64,000 bases of DNA from Zobellia uliginosa (GCF_018860745.1 NZ_JAHKPY010000014.1:831214-895213), one strand, 5' to 3'; counted from the first letter of the stretch, positions 37,641 through 46,225 are shown. A program made the numbers and translations. Notes: generated by a model not told the origin, from the sequence alone.

Positions 37641-38429
37641 TCAATGGTCTTCTAAAAAGTGACCGTCTTTTGTTTTTATTTTGGTATGTTTTCCCGAACC
37701 GGCAAAAGCATCTGTAATGAAGCTGTCGTTCAAGCCGTTTACAATCCAGGTTTCAATACCGGCTTCTTGGGCAATGGTTGCAGCTTCAACTTTGGATTGC
37801 ATACCACCAGTACCGTGCGATGATTTGCCCGAGCTAACTTCTTGTTGTAAACTAGAGACGCCTAGTACTTCGGGAATGGTCTCTGGTTGCCCGTTGTCTA
37901 TTGAAATTTTGGTATATATGCCATTTGTGTTGGTGGCAATCATTAAAAGGTCTGCTTTAAGTAATGCCGCCGTCAATGCCGCCAACTTATCGTTATCACC
38001 AAATTGAATCTCATCTGCAGCCACCGTATCGTTCTCGTTAATAATCGGTATGAAATTATTTCCAACTAAAATATCGATGGTATTTTTAATATTGGCTTTG
38101 GATTTTGGATTCTCAAAATCTGAGTACGATAAAAGACACTGTGCAGAAAAAAGGCCAAGCTCTCTAAAGCTTTCTTGAAACATGCGCATTAAATGCGGTT
38201 GTCCAATAGCAGCTAAGGCTTGCTTCACGTTAATCTCTTCTCCGTTATGCTCTAGTTTTACGAATTGTTTTGCTGCCGCTATGGCTCCAGAACTTACGAT
38301 GACAAACTCATAGTTGTCCTTGAGCACCGCAATTTGCCTACCTATATCCTCTATCTTTCCCCGGGAAATCTGATTCGTTTCCTTGGTTAAGGTGTTTGAG
38401 CCTATTTTTAATAAAATCCTTTTTTTCAT
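37641..38429 (-). CDS. proB: Glutamate 5-kinase
   Basis: First step of proline synthesis: ATP-dependent phosphorylation of glutamate. Amino-acid kinase fold: LLKIGSNTLTKE (residues 5-16), VSSGAIAAAK near 45, IPIINENDTVAADE near 131-144, FGDNDKLAALTAALL near 147, and GTGGMQSKVEAA near 210. Length 262: the C-terminal PUA domain of the 367-residue E. coli enzyme is absent, as in other short ProB proteins. It lies inside the arginine operon between proA and argF'. Confidence 0.95.
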   Translation of the reverse strand: MKKRILLKIGSNTLTKETNQISRGKIEDIGRQIAVLKDNYEFVIVSSGAIAAAKQFVKLEHNGEEINVKQALAAIGQPHLMRMFQESFRELGLFSAQCLLSYSDFENPKSKANIKNTIDILVGNNFIPIINENDTVAADEIQFGDNDKLAALTAALLKADLLMIATNTNGIYTKISIDNGQPETIPEVLGVSSLQQEVSSGKSSHGTGGMQSKVEAATIAQEAGIETWIVNGLNDSFITDAFAGSGKHTKIKTKDGHFLEDH

Positions 38430-38474
38430 TAGGTGTTCTTTTACTTCATTGGGGCGCCAAAGAGTATTTGAAAT

Positions 38475-39674
38475 TTACCCTCTTGTTTGCCCGTTTCCTT
38501 TTACATACCACTTATTGGTTACCAAATGCTGAAGCCCGATAGGGCCTCTTTGGTGCAATTTATCTGTACTGATGGCAAGTTCACCACCTAAACCAAATTG
38601 ACCTCCATCTGTAAAGCGAGTGGAAGCATTGTGGTAGACTGCTGCAGTATCTACATTGTTCATAAAGTACTCAGCCTTTTCATTGTTTGCAGTAATAATA
38701 GCTGCTGAATGGCCACCACCGTAGGTGTTTATTTTTGATATAGCATCTTCTAAACTTGAGCTTTGGCCAATTACTATTTTGTAATCTAAAAACTCCTCAT
38801 ACCAAACATTGTCATCTTCTATCTCTTTAGTTCCTTCCATTCCGGCTATGGCGTCATCGGCTTGAATTTCAACATTGCTCTTCTGTAATTCTTGAATTAA
38901 ATGCTGAAGAAACTGTTGTTTACGAGGTAAATCCGAAGAAATTAAAACTTTATCTACCGCATTACAGGCAGATATTTTAGTTGTTTTACCATTAATGATG
39001 ATATCTATGGCCATTTCCAAATCGGCTTCTTCACCTACATAAACAAAATTGTTTCCACGGCCACTTATAATTACTGGGCATGTAGCATGTTGTTTTACAA
39101 AAGCAATCAACCTTTCACCACCTCTAGGTACAATCAAATCTACTTTTTGGGTAGGTTTTTCAAGAAAAGCCTGCGTTTCCTTTCTGTCGAACTGTAGATA
39201 GGTAACCCAATCAATTTCGGCTTCGTTGGCTTCAAGGGCCTTGTGCCATAAATCGACTAAAAATAAATTACTGTTCAGCGATTCTTTTCCGCCTTTTAAT
39301 AGTATTTTATTTCCCGATTTAAAAGCAATTCCAGCAGCCTCAATAGTAACATCGGGCCTAGATTCATAAATAATCAGAATTGTTCCGAAAGGAGCAGTTT
39401 TATTACTCACCTGCATACCATTGTCGTGCTCAAAACTAAAACGCTCAACACCTAATGGGTCTTCTTGTGCCGCAAGTTGTTGCAGGCTCAAAATCATACC
39501 ATCTATTTTTCCTTGGTCAACTTTAAGACGATCACGCATAGCAATATCATCACCTAAATAATTGTCCATATCTATTTTGTTGGCCTCTAGAATAGCAGTC
39601 CGTTCTTTTTGCAACAGTTGCGCCATGTCTAAAAGTACAGCGTTACGTTTTTTTATGTCCAATAGTAAGCTCAT
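38475..39674 (-). CDS. proA: Glutamate-5-semialdehyde dehydrogenase
   Basis: Reduces gamma-glutamyl phosphate to glutamate semialdehyde with NADPH. Aldehyde-dehydrogenase fold; motifs IIYESRPDVTIEAAGIAFKSGNK near residue 101, DLIVPRGGERLI near 179, catalytic Cys in TKISACNAVDKVL near 230, and C-terminal TDGGQFGLGGELAISTDKLHQRGP. Length 399. Its start overlaps the argD stop by one base, so translation is coupled. Confidence 0.95.
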   Translation of the reverse strand: MSLLLDIKKRNAVLLDMAQLLQKERTAILEANKIDMDNYLGDDIAMRDRLKVDQGKIDGMILSLQQLAAQEDPLGVERFSFEHDNGMQVSNKTAPFGTILIIYESRPDVTIEAAGIAFKSGNKILLKGGKESLNSNLFLVDLWHKALEANEAEIDWVTYLQFDRKETQAFLEKPTQKVDLIVPRGGERLIAFVKQHATCPVIISGRGNNFVYVGEEADLEMAIDIIINGKTTKISACNAVDKVLISSDLPRKQQFLQHLIQELQKSNVEIQADDAIAGMEGTKEIEDDNVWYEEFLDYKIVIGQSSSLEDAISKINTYGGGHSAAIITANNEKAEYFMNNVDTAAVYHNASTRFTDGGQFGLGGELAISTDKLHQRGPIGLQHLVTNKWYVKGNGQTRG

Positions 39675-40798
39675 TACAATTCTGCTTTTAAGGCGGTGAA
39701 AAATGTATCTAAATAGGCTTCGGTAATATTTAAAGCAGGAAGAACCCGCAATACATGCTTATCCTTTGCGCCTCCGGTAAATAGTTTTTGATTGTGAATC
39801 AATCGTTTTCTTAAATCGGCTATCTCAAAATCAAATTCAAGACCTAACATTAGTCCTCTACCTTTTACTTTTTTGATTTGTGGTATTTCTGCGGCTAACG
39901 CCCTGAAATATCCTTCTAAATGCGCTGCGTTTTCAATGAGTTTTTCATCTTCCAATACTTCTAGAACAGCTAAAGTAGCCACGGAAGCCAAATGATTTCC
40001 TCCAAAAGTAGTTCCTAATAATCCGTAGGAAGCTTTGATGTCTTCATGGATTAAAATGCCACCCACAGGGAAGCCATTGCCCATGCCTTTCGCAACCGAA
40101 ATAATATCTGGTTGTATGTTGTGATGTTGAAAAGCAAAGAATTTACCGCTTCTACCAAAACCACATTGTACTTCATCTGCAATAAGTAAAGCTTCGTTGG
40201 CTTTAGCTAATGCTGCAATTTTTTGAAAAAACTCAGTAGTTGGCTCGTCCAAACCACCAACACCTTGTATGGTTTCTATGATAACCGCGCAAACATCCCC
40301 TTTTTCTATTTCAGACTCAAATGCCTGTAAGTCATTGAAAGGTAAAAAAGTCACCTTTTGCTGTAAATTAATAGGCGCGTTTATCTTTGGATTGTCCGTT
40401 GCGGCAACCGCAGCAGAAGTACGACCGTGAAAGCCGTTGGTAAATGCTATAATCCTAGATTTACCGGTATGGAAAGAAGCTAGTTTTAACGCATTCTCAT
40501 TCGCTTCCGCTCCTGAATTACACAAAAATAAATTGTAATCATCGCAATCTGAAAGGTGACCTAATTTTATAGCCAATTTCTCTTGCAATGGGTTTTTTAC
40601 TGAGTTACTGTAAAAACCTATTTTATTCAACTGATCGGTCAGACGTTTTACGTAATGTGGGTGCGAATGGCCAATAGAGATTACAGCGTGTCCTCCGTAG
40701 AAATCTAAAAAATCTATTCCTTTGTCATCGGTTACTACAATTCCCTTTGCCGAGACTGGGGTTACATCGTATAATGGGTAAACATCAAATAAATTCAT
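39674..40798 (-). CDS. argD: N-acylornithine aminotransferase
   Basis: PLP-dependent aminotransferase (class III) making N-acylornithine from N-acylglutamate semialdehyde. Motifs: FLDFYGGHAVISIGHSHP, CNSGAEANENALKLA, FHGRT, LIADEVQCGFGRSG, and the PLP Lys in SVAKGMGNGFPVGG. An open frame runs up to 40822, but the ATG at 40798 (MNLFDVYPLYDVTPV) is chosen, since family members start there. Its 3' end overlaps proA. It probably also serves ornithine/acetylornithine interchange, as is common. Confidence 0.93.
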   Translation of the reverse strand: MNLFDVYPLYDVTPVSAKGIVVTDDKGIDFLDFYGGHAVISIGHSHPHYVKRLTDQLNKIGFYSNSVKNPLQEKLAIKLGHLSDCDDYNLFLCNSGAEANENALKLASFHTGKSRIIAFTNGFHGRTSAAVAATDNPKINAPINLQQKVTFLPFNDLQAFESEIEKGDVCAVIIETIQGVGGLDEPTTEFFQKIAALAKANEALLIADEVQCGFGRSGKFFAFQHHNIQPDIISVAKGMGNGFPVGGILIHEDIKASYGLLGTTFGGNHLASVATLAVLEVLEDEKLIENAAHLEGYFRALAAEIPQIKKVKGRGLMLGLEFDFEIADLRKRLIHNQKLFTGGAKDKHVLRVLPALNITEAYLDTFFTALKAEL

Positions 40799-40852
40799 AA
40801 CTTTTGTTGTTGTGCTGATCATAGCTTTGACACATTTTATTAGCGAGGGATT

Positions 40853-41653
40853 TTACAACTGACCCTCTTTAATTCTACTGATTTTTTCGTAGGAAGCTAC
40901 AATTCCCTGTATTAGGGAAGAACTAAGTCCTTGATGTTCCATTTCGTTCAGACCTTGGATAGTACAGCCTTTTGGGGTTGTTACCTTATCAATCTCTGCT
41001 TCTGGATGGCTACCGGATTCAATTAACAAGCTAGCGGCACCACTACAGGTGTGCATGGCTAATTCCTGTGCTTCTTTAGCATCAAAACCTAACTGAATGG
41101 CACCTTGGGTGGTAGCGCGTATTAAACGCATCCAAAAAGCGATGCCACTGGCACAGATTACTGTTGCGGCTTGCATTTGTGTTTCAGGAATTTCCATTGA
41201 GTGTCCCATGCGATTAAAAATAGCTTTCGCTAAGTCAATTTTCTTTTTACCCTTTAAATTGCTACAAATACAAGTCATGGATTTACCCACAGAAATAGCT
41301 GTGTTAGGCATACTTCTGATAATGTTATGGTCAGAACCAATGATAGCTTCCATTTTAGCAATGCTGAAACCCGTAATGGTAGAAATAACTACATGATTTT
41401 CGGTTAACAAACCTTTAGTGCTTTCCAAGATATTCTCAAGCTGGCTAGGTTGAACCGCGAGAATGATAATGTCAGAATTCTTTACAGCCTCAGTATTATC
41501 GGAGGTTATGGTTACGTTGCCGTAATTGGCATATTCTTCTATTTCAGCAGTGTTTCTCTTGGTAAGGTACATGGTTGTAGCACCGTTAGAATTTAGAATT
41601 CCTTTTGCAATGGAAAGTCCTAGATTACCCGCTCCTATAATGGCTATTTTCAT
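40853..41653 (-). CDS. proC: Pyrroline-5-carboxylate reductase
   Basis: Final proline step: reduces 1-pyrroline-5-carboxylate with NAD(P)H. N-terminal Rossmann motif IAIIGAGNLGLSIAKG; mid-region IIRSMPNTAISVGKSM; C-terminal signature ELAMHTCSGAASLLIESGSHPEAEIDKVTTPKGCTIQGL-type, spread over about residues 205-245. The ATG at 41653 (MKIAII) is preferred over an in-frame TTG at 41659. Gaps: 72 bp from argC, 54 bp to the preferred argD start. Confidence 0.94.
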   Translation of the reverse strand: MKIAIIGAGNLGLSIAKGILNSNGATTMYLTKRNTAEIEEYANYGNVTITSDNTEAVKNSDIIILAVQPSQLENILESTKGLLTENHVVISTITGFSIAKMEAIIGSDHNIIRSMPNTAISVGKSMTCICSNLKGKKKIDLAKAIFNRMGHSMEIPETQMQAATVICASGIAFWMRLIRATTQGAIQLGFDAKEAQELAMHTCSGAASLLIESGSHPEAEIDKVTTPKGCTIQGLNEMEHQGLSSSLIQGIVASYEKISRIKEGQL

Positions 41654-41725
41654 TTTCAAAATTTTGGTTGTTTCCGTTTTAAGTCTAATGGAATCTTATT
41701 GCGGAAATAGTTTTCTTGTTAATTG

Positions 41726-42700
41726 CTAAAAAACGCCGGCTTTAAGGTTAAGGCCTGTACCTTCTTTAAAGCCGAAAATAAGGTTCATATTCTGAACCGC
41801 CTGTCCTGATGCACCTTTGAGCAAATTATCTATGGCCGAGGTGATAAGCAACCTGTTTTCATGCTTATGCAAATGAATATGGCACTGATTGGTATTTACA
41901 ATTTGTTTTAGGTGGATAGGCTCCTCAGCTACTTGTGTGAATAGCGCATCCGCATAAAACTCCTTATATAAAGCAATAGCTTCTTCTAAAGTGCCGTCAT
42001 ACTCGGTGTAAGCTGTAGCTAGAATACCGCGGGTAAAGTTTCCGCGGGTTGGAAGAAAGAACAACTCACCTGAGTCTGATTGCAACGATTTTAAACTTTC
42101 GTTTATTTCGCCTAAATGTTGATGAGTGAACGGTTTGTACCAGCTCACATTGTTATTTCTCCAACTAAAATGAGATGTAGCAGAAGGACTAACTCCTGCA
42201 CCAGTACTACCGGTAACCGCATTGATATGAACGGTATGTCCTAATTTGTTTACTTTGGCTAAAGGTAAAAGTGCTAATTGAATAGCTGTTGCAAAACAAC
42301 CCGGGTTTGCGATATAATTCGCCTTTTTAATTGCTTCTTTTTTAAGTTCCGGAAGTCCGTAAACAAACTCCTTTCCTTCAAAAACAGCATCGGCCTGTAA
42401 TCTGAAATCGTTGCTGAGGTCTATTATTTTGGTGTTTTCAGAGAACTTGTTTTCCTGTAGGAATTTAGAGGAATTACCATGACCCAGACATAAGAATACT
42501 ACGTCTACATCAGGATTGATTTTTCCTGTAAATTCCATTTCAGTGGTTCCCAATAAATCAGCATGCGCCGTTGTAACTTTCTTGCCAGCTCTGGTTGTAC
42601 TGAAAACAAAATCTATTTCAGCTTCAGGGTGATGCAAAAGAATTCTAATGAGTTCTCCGCCCGTATAACCAGAACCGCCAATAATTCCTGTTTTAATCAT
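41726..42700 (-). CDS. argC: N-acyl-gamma-glutamyl-phosphate reductase
   Basis: NADPH-dependent reduction of N-acylglutamyl phosphate. Rossmann motif GIIGGSGYTGGELIRILLHHPE, substrate Ser/Thr region CLGHGNS, catalytic Cys in ANPGCFATAIQLALLPL near residue 134, and the C-terminal dimerisation region. Length 324 is typical. Its start overlaps the argG stop by 8 bp, indicating coupled translation. Confidence 0.95.
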   Translation of the reverse strand: MIKTGIIGGSGYTGGELIRILLHHPEAEIDFVFSTTRAGKKVTTAHADLLGTTEMEFTGKINPDVDVVFLCLGHGNSSKFLQENKFSENTKIIDLSNDFRLQADAVFEGKEFVYGLPELKKEAIKKANYIANPGCFATAIQLALLPLAKVNKLGHTVHINAVTGSTGAGVSPSATSHFSWRNNNVSWYKPFTHQHLGEINESLKSLQSDSGELFFLPTRGNFTRGILATAYTEYDGTLEEAIALYKEFYADALFTQVAEEPIHLKQIVNTNQCHIHLHKHENRLLITSAIDNLLKGASGQAVQNMNLIFGFKEGTGLNLKAGVF

Positions 42701-43883
42701 TGTTCTGATTTACGTGGTTATATATTTTTCCAGAATTGGAAAGTATTTTTATAAAACCTTTTGCATCATCAGCAGACCATCCTTTGTTCACTTCACCGTA
42801 GCTACCAAAAGCATCGGTCATTAAATCATGTTTAGACGAAATTCCGTTTAATCTAAACTGAAAAGGGTAAAGACTTAGGAAAACATCACCAGAAACATTC
42901 TTTTGCGTGTCTGTTAAGAAGGCTTCAATATTTCTCATTACAGCATCTAGGTAGTTGCCTTCATGTAATAACATTCCATAGAAGTTACCTTGTTGTTCTT
43001 TTTGGAATTGTTGCCATTTGGTTAAGGTATGCTTTTCTAGTAAGTGGTGTGCTTTTATGATAATTAATGCAGCGGCAGCTTCAAAACCAACTCTACCTTT
43101 TGTACCAATAATGGTATCACCAACATGAATATCTCTACCAATAGCATATTTAGAAGCCATAGCTTCTAACTTTTCTATATTGGCAACAGGAGTATCTTTA
43201 ATACCATCAATAGCAACCAATTCACCTTTTTCAAAGGTTAGCTTTACATCCGTAGGCTCTTTTTCTTGTAATTGACTTGGGTATGCACTGTCTGGCAATG
43301 CATTTTGAGAAGTCAGTGTTTCTTCACCACCAACAGAGGTTCCCCAAAGACCTCTATTTATAGAATATTTGGCTTTTGCCCAAGGATAATCCACACCATT
43401 TTGCTTTAGATATTCAATTTCCGCTTCTCTGGCTAGTTTATTATCTCTAATTGGGGTTATAATTTCAATTTCAGGAGCAATGATTTGAAAAATCATATCG
43501 AATCTCACTTGATCGTTACCAGCTCCTGTACTACCATGAGCGATATAATCAGCACCAATTTTTTTGGCATAAGTTACTATCTCTATAGCTTGCACAATTC
43601 GTTCTGCACTAACAGATAGGGGATATGTATTGTTTTTTAAAACATTTCCAAAGATGAGATATTTTACAACTTTATCGTAAAAAATCTGAACGGCATCAAT
43701 AGAAGTGTAGGAACTGGCACCCAATTCTATTGCTTTCTCTTTTATAGTAGCAATTTCTTCTTTAGAGAAACCGCCAGTATTTACACTTACTGCATGTACA
43801 TCAAAACCTTGTTCTTGTGATAGGTATTTAGCGCAGTAGGAAGTGTCTAATCCGCCGCTGTATGCTAAAACTAATTTTTTCAT
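42693..43883 (-). CDS. argG: Argininosuccinate synthase
   Basis: ATP-dependent joining of citrulline and aspartate. N-terminal PP-loop LVLAYSGGLDTSYCAKYL (residues 4-21), ADYIAHGSTGAGNDQVRF near 113, and SINRGLWGTSVGGEE near 176. Length 396. It is the second gene after the GNAT gene (53-bp gap) and overlaps argC. The deacylated citrulline comes from argF' plus argE activity. Confidence 0.95.
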   Translation of the reverse strand: MKKLVLAYSGGLDTSYCAKYLSQEQGFDVHAVSVNTGGFSKEEIATIKEKAIELGASSYTSIDAVQIFYDKVVKYLIFGNVLKNNTYPLSVSAERIVQAIEIVTYAKKIGADYIAHGSTGAGNDQVRFDMIFQIIAPEIEIITPIRDNKLAREAEIEYLKQNGVDYPWAKAKYSINRGLWGTSVGGEETLTSQNALPDSAYPSQLQEKEPTDVKLTFEKGELVAIDGIKDTPVANIEKLEAMASKYAIGRDIHVGDTIIGTKGRVGFEAAAALIIIKAHHLLEKHTLTKWQQFQKEQQGNFYGMLLHEGNYLDAVMRNIEAFLTDTQKNVSGDVFLSLYPFQFRLNGISSKHDLMTDAFGSYGEVNKGWSADDAKGFIKILSNSGKIYNHVNQNND

Positions 43884-43936
43884 TTTAAAAATTGTATTGT
43901 CTCGGCCATTATTAAATAATTCAATGACCTATTAGG

Positions 43937-44569
43937 TTATTCGTTTGTTTTCTTTTTAAGAAAAAGAGACTCTTTAATACTTTTGAGTCTTTTGAAAGCT
44001 TTACTGTTGATATGTTCTTTTTCAACTTTTTCAACTTTTTTCTCCTTTGCATCTGAGTCGTAAAGCATACCTGTACAAAGGCACATTTTGCGTTCGGTAC
44101 GCGTAAGAATATCAAAGTTTTTGCATGTCTGACAGCCTTTCCAAAATTCTGGATCATCAGTTAGTTCAGAAAATGTAACCGGTTTGTAACCAAGTTCATA
44201 ATTCATTTTCATTACGGCCAAGCCAGTAGTGATACCAAATATTTTAGCATCCGGGAACTTCTCTCTCGAAAGCTCGAAGATTCTTTTTTTAATTTTTTTG
44301 GCCAATCCTTGATTTCTATAATCAGGGTGGACTATGAGGCCGGAATTCGCTACGAATTTCTCGTGTCCCCAGACTTCTATATAACAGAAACCGGCAAATT
44401 TGTCGCCATCTAAAGCAATAACAGCATTGCCATTTTCCAAACGTTTTAGAATATATTCTGGTGTACGTTTAGCTATGCCGGTACCTCTTACCTTAGCAGA
44501 TTCCGTAATGGTATCACTAATGATTTGAGCGTATTTGAGATGAGACTTGTTAGCAATAATTATATTCAT
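43937..44569 (-). CDS. GNAT acyltransferase, candidate N-acylglutamate synthase
   Basis: First gene of the arg/pro operon. GNAT fold with the acetyl-CoA motif A region VHPDYRNQGLAKKIKKR near residues 80-96 and VMKMNYELGYKPV near 119. The C-terminus adds a Cys pair set, CQTC (146-149) and CLC (163-165), that looks like a zinc site, then a Lys/Glu-rich tail. The cluster has no classical argA or argJ, so N-acylation of glutamate is the inferred role. The ATG at 44569 (MNIIIANK) is preferred to the in-frame TTG at 44575. Confidence 0.85.
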   Translation of the reverse strand: MNIIIANKSHLKYAQIISDTITESAKVRGTGIAKRTPEYILKRLENGNAVIALDGDKFAGFCYIEVWGHEKFVANSGLIVHPDYRNQGLAKKIKKRIFELSREKFPDAKIFGITTGLAVMKMNYELGYKPVTFSELTDDPEFWKGCQTCKNFDILTRTERKMCLCTGMLYDSDAKEKKVEKVEKEHINSKAFKRLKSIKESLFLKKKTNE

Positions 44570-44590
44570 TGCCAAAAGGGTTTAAATTGT

Positions 44591-44639
44591 AAAAAAAAAT
44601 GAATTGTTGGTCGTTTAGCGGAAATGGACTCACCTATTC
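44591..44639 (-). terminator. Candidate leader terminator with nine-U tract upstream of the GNAT gene
   Basis: On the minus strand, GAATAGGT (44639-44632) can pair with ACC and ATTC (44612-44602) around a loop; one base later comes a run of nine T (44599-44591). An alternative GGAA-x-GG/CC-x-TTCC hairpin occupies 44640-44620. The stem is weak and interrupted, but the U-run 22 nt before the first gene of an operon, after a short leader ORF, is where an attenuator terminator would be. Confidence 0.4.
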
Positions 44640-44738
44640 CCATGAAATATACACACCCTTACGGGCGACGGCGAGAAGCCGGGCGAACAGGAGCAAGATT
44701 GCTCAAAGTGTTAAATATGTGTCTTTGTCCTTTCATGG
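44640..44738 (-). ncRNA. Structured attenuator leader of the arg/pro operon
   Basis: Minus-strand RNA of about 99 nt. Outer stem CCATGAAA/TTTCATGG (44738-44731 with 44647-44640), then ACACA/TGTGT (44722-44718 with 44655-44651), enclosing three hairpins: GAGCA-atct-TGCTC (44704-44691), CGGC-ttctc-GCCG (44681-44669) and CCC-GTAA-GGG with a GNRA loop (44665-44656). The 5' edge coincides with the predicted transcription start. The three inner hairpins lie within, or end at, the leader ORF, so ribosome movement would open or close them. It does not match a riboswitch class that I recognise. Confidence 0.6.
44659..44736 (-). CDS. Arg/Pro-rich leader peptide (25 aa), candidate attenuator peptide
   Basis: ATG at 44736, TAA at 44661-44659; too short for ordinary ORF calling. 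The peptide starts MKGQRHIFNT and ends NLAPVRPASRRRP. Five of 25 codons are Arg (AGA at 5, CGC at 18, 22 and 24, CGT at 23) and three are Pro (16, 19, 25), in an AT-rich genome and directly before an operon that makes both arginine and proline. The start lies only a few nt after the predicted transcription start, so it may be read from a nearly leaderless mRNA. Stalling at the Arg-Arg-Arg-Pro stretch would change the hairpin choice in the leader. Confidence 0.7.
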   Translation of the reverse strand: MKGQRHIFNTLSNLAPVRPASRRRP

Positions 44739-44743
44739 AAAGC

Positions 44744-44751
44744 CAAATGTA
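44744..44751 (-). promoter_or_regulatory. -7 promoter element of the arg/pro operon
   Basis: TACATTTG on the minus strand matches TAnnTTTG. It predicts transcription starting at about 44738-44740, just before the leader ATG (44736). The -33 region has only a weak CTTTA at about 19 bp spacing. Confidence 0.5.
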
Positions 44752-44783
44752 CAAGATTATGACGAAAGTATAAAGGTGCTCCG

Positions 44784-46145
44784 TTAATTTTTGCGAAAAA
44801 TAACAAATTGCTCTTTAGAGTTAAAAATTTCGTAAATCAAAAACACATATACAGAAATATATTCAACGGTGATTAAGGTTAGATTTTCTTTAAAGTCGGC
44901 CTGCGAATACGCATAGTAGCTGAGAACCACAGTGGCTGACCAAAGTACCGCATATTTGTATCTGGTAAATACACCTAATACCACCAAAAAGATGATATAC
45001 CACGGGTGTACCGTGGCTGACATAAAATAATACAAAGTAAGTACGGCCATCATCGAGGTAATTAATGTTGGTATTTTTTGATTGTCTCTTAGAAAAGTGA
45101 ACAGCAGGACAAATAGAATTGTGACTATAGGTGTTATTTTTCCGTAGGTTTTTATAAGTTCCCAGGGCTTTCCGTCATACTGGATAGCAATATATTTTAC
45201 AACATTGTATATTCCAGCATTAAATTCAAAGTTTGAAAACCAGAGTCCAACGGTTTTCGAGTAGTTCGCAATGAAGTCAGGTGAATAGAAAGGAACAAAT
45301 AAGAGCAGGCATGTGATGCCAATAATACTGTAAAAACTTATACTTTTTTTAAATCCTAAATGCTTTAGAAAAAGGGGTAGAAATAGCAAAGGTACCAGTT
45401 TGACACAAATAGACAGAGCATAAGGAATAGCTGCAAGAGCCCATTTTTTTGTGGATAGTAGATGAAGAGCCCACACAAAAAAGAAAAGCATAACACCTTC
45501 AAAATGCAAGTTTCCAGTTAGTTCTATAATAATCAAAGGATTTAAGAAATACCAAAAGATGAGGTGGGGTGAGTGGTTTAGGTTCTTCAATAGTTTTCTT
45601 CCAAAGTAAAAGATACCTACATCAGCTAAAATAATCATGGTTTTGATAGCGAGTACAGAACCTATTAAGCTTTTACCTCCTATTAGCGCAGCTATTGCGA
45701 AGAGCAATTGATTTAATGGCGGGTAGTTGCTAAAATGCTTTGCACTTAGGCTACCCATACTATCATAAAGAAGTTGAGCATTGGGTATGACCAAATCACT
45801 CTGGGCGATTAAGTCATTCGGGACTTCTAGATAAGGATTGATAAAGTTGGCAACTAGATGACCGTCCCAAACAAAACGAAAATAATCCTGGGAAAGATTA
45901 GGTTCCGTAGTTAAGAATATCAATCTAAAGATGATGCCTGCAACCAATAAAAATTTAAAGTTCCATTTTTCAAACTGTATGAGTTTGAAACACAGAAAAA
46001 AAGAAGCGGCAAAAAGTGTTAAGAGCTTAATAAAATCCGTGCGCTCTAAATGGAAGGCAAAGGTGTAATAAAAAATAGCCGCCAATAGCGCCATGAGAAT
46101 AGAGACTTGGTGAAGCTTCCAGTATGTAGTGAAACGATTGGGCAT
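44784..46145 (-). CDS. Integral-membrane mannosyltransferase-like protein (GT87/DUF2029-like)
   Basis: 453 residues with about ten or eleven transmembrane helices and little soluble sequence. A luminal Asp motif TEPNLSQDYFRFVWDGHLVANFINPYL near residues 75-101 resembles the catalytic DY/E loop of polyprenyl-phosphate-sugar-dependent transferases. AVHPWYI-like TVHPWYIIFL occurs near 385. With the upstream DPM1-like gene it suggests transfer from a lipid-linked sugar. The acceptor is unknown. Confidence 0.75.
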   Translation of the reverse strand: MPNRFTTYWKLHQVSILMALLAAIFYYTFAFHLERTDFIKLLTLFAASFFLCFKLIQFEKWNFKFLLVAGIIFRLIFLTTEPNLSQDYFRFVWDGHLVANFINPYLEVPNDLIAQSDLVIPNAQLLYDSMGSLSAKHFSNYPPLNQLLFAIAALIGGKSLIGSVLAIKTMIILADVGIFYFGRKLLKNLNHSPHLIFWYFLNPLIIIELTGNLHFEGVMLFFFVWALHLLSTKKWALAAIPYALSICVKLVPLLFLPLFLKHLGFKKSISFYSIIGITCLLLFVPFYSPDFIANYSKTVGLWFSNFEFNAGIYNVVKYIAIQYDGKPWELIKTYGKITPIVTILFVLLFTFLRDNQKIPTLITSMMAVLTLYYFMSATVHPWYIIFLVVLGVFTRYKYAVLWSATVVLSYYAYSQADFKENLTLITVEYISVYVFLIYEIFNSKEQFVIFRKN

Positions 46146-46225
46146 TTAACGGTTTGTTCTAGTCACCCGAAAAAATAAGAAATTTAAATGGACTTGCCGG
46201 TCTTTTAACAGTTTGTGTAGGTGCA

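Noticed and set aside
40799-40822. Upstream start giving ArgD eight extra residues
   Set aside because: Family members usually start at the MNLFDVYPLY equivalent; the extra residues look like untranslated spacer.
44620-44640. GGAATAGGTGA-GTCC on the minus strand resembles part of a cobalamin riboswitch
   Set aside because: The rest of the B12 box and the conserved core are absent, and the flanking structure fits an attenuator with a leader peptide.
44599-44787. Plus-strand ORF of 62 codons opposite the arginine leader
   Set aside because: Antisense to the leader structure, no family match or RBS, and overlaps the GNAT promoter; the minus-strand short ORF explains the region far better.
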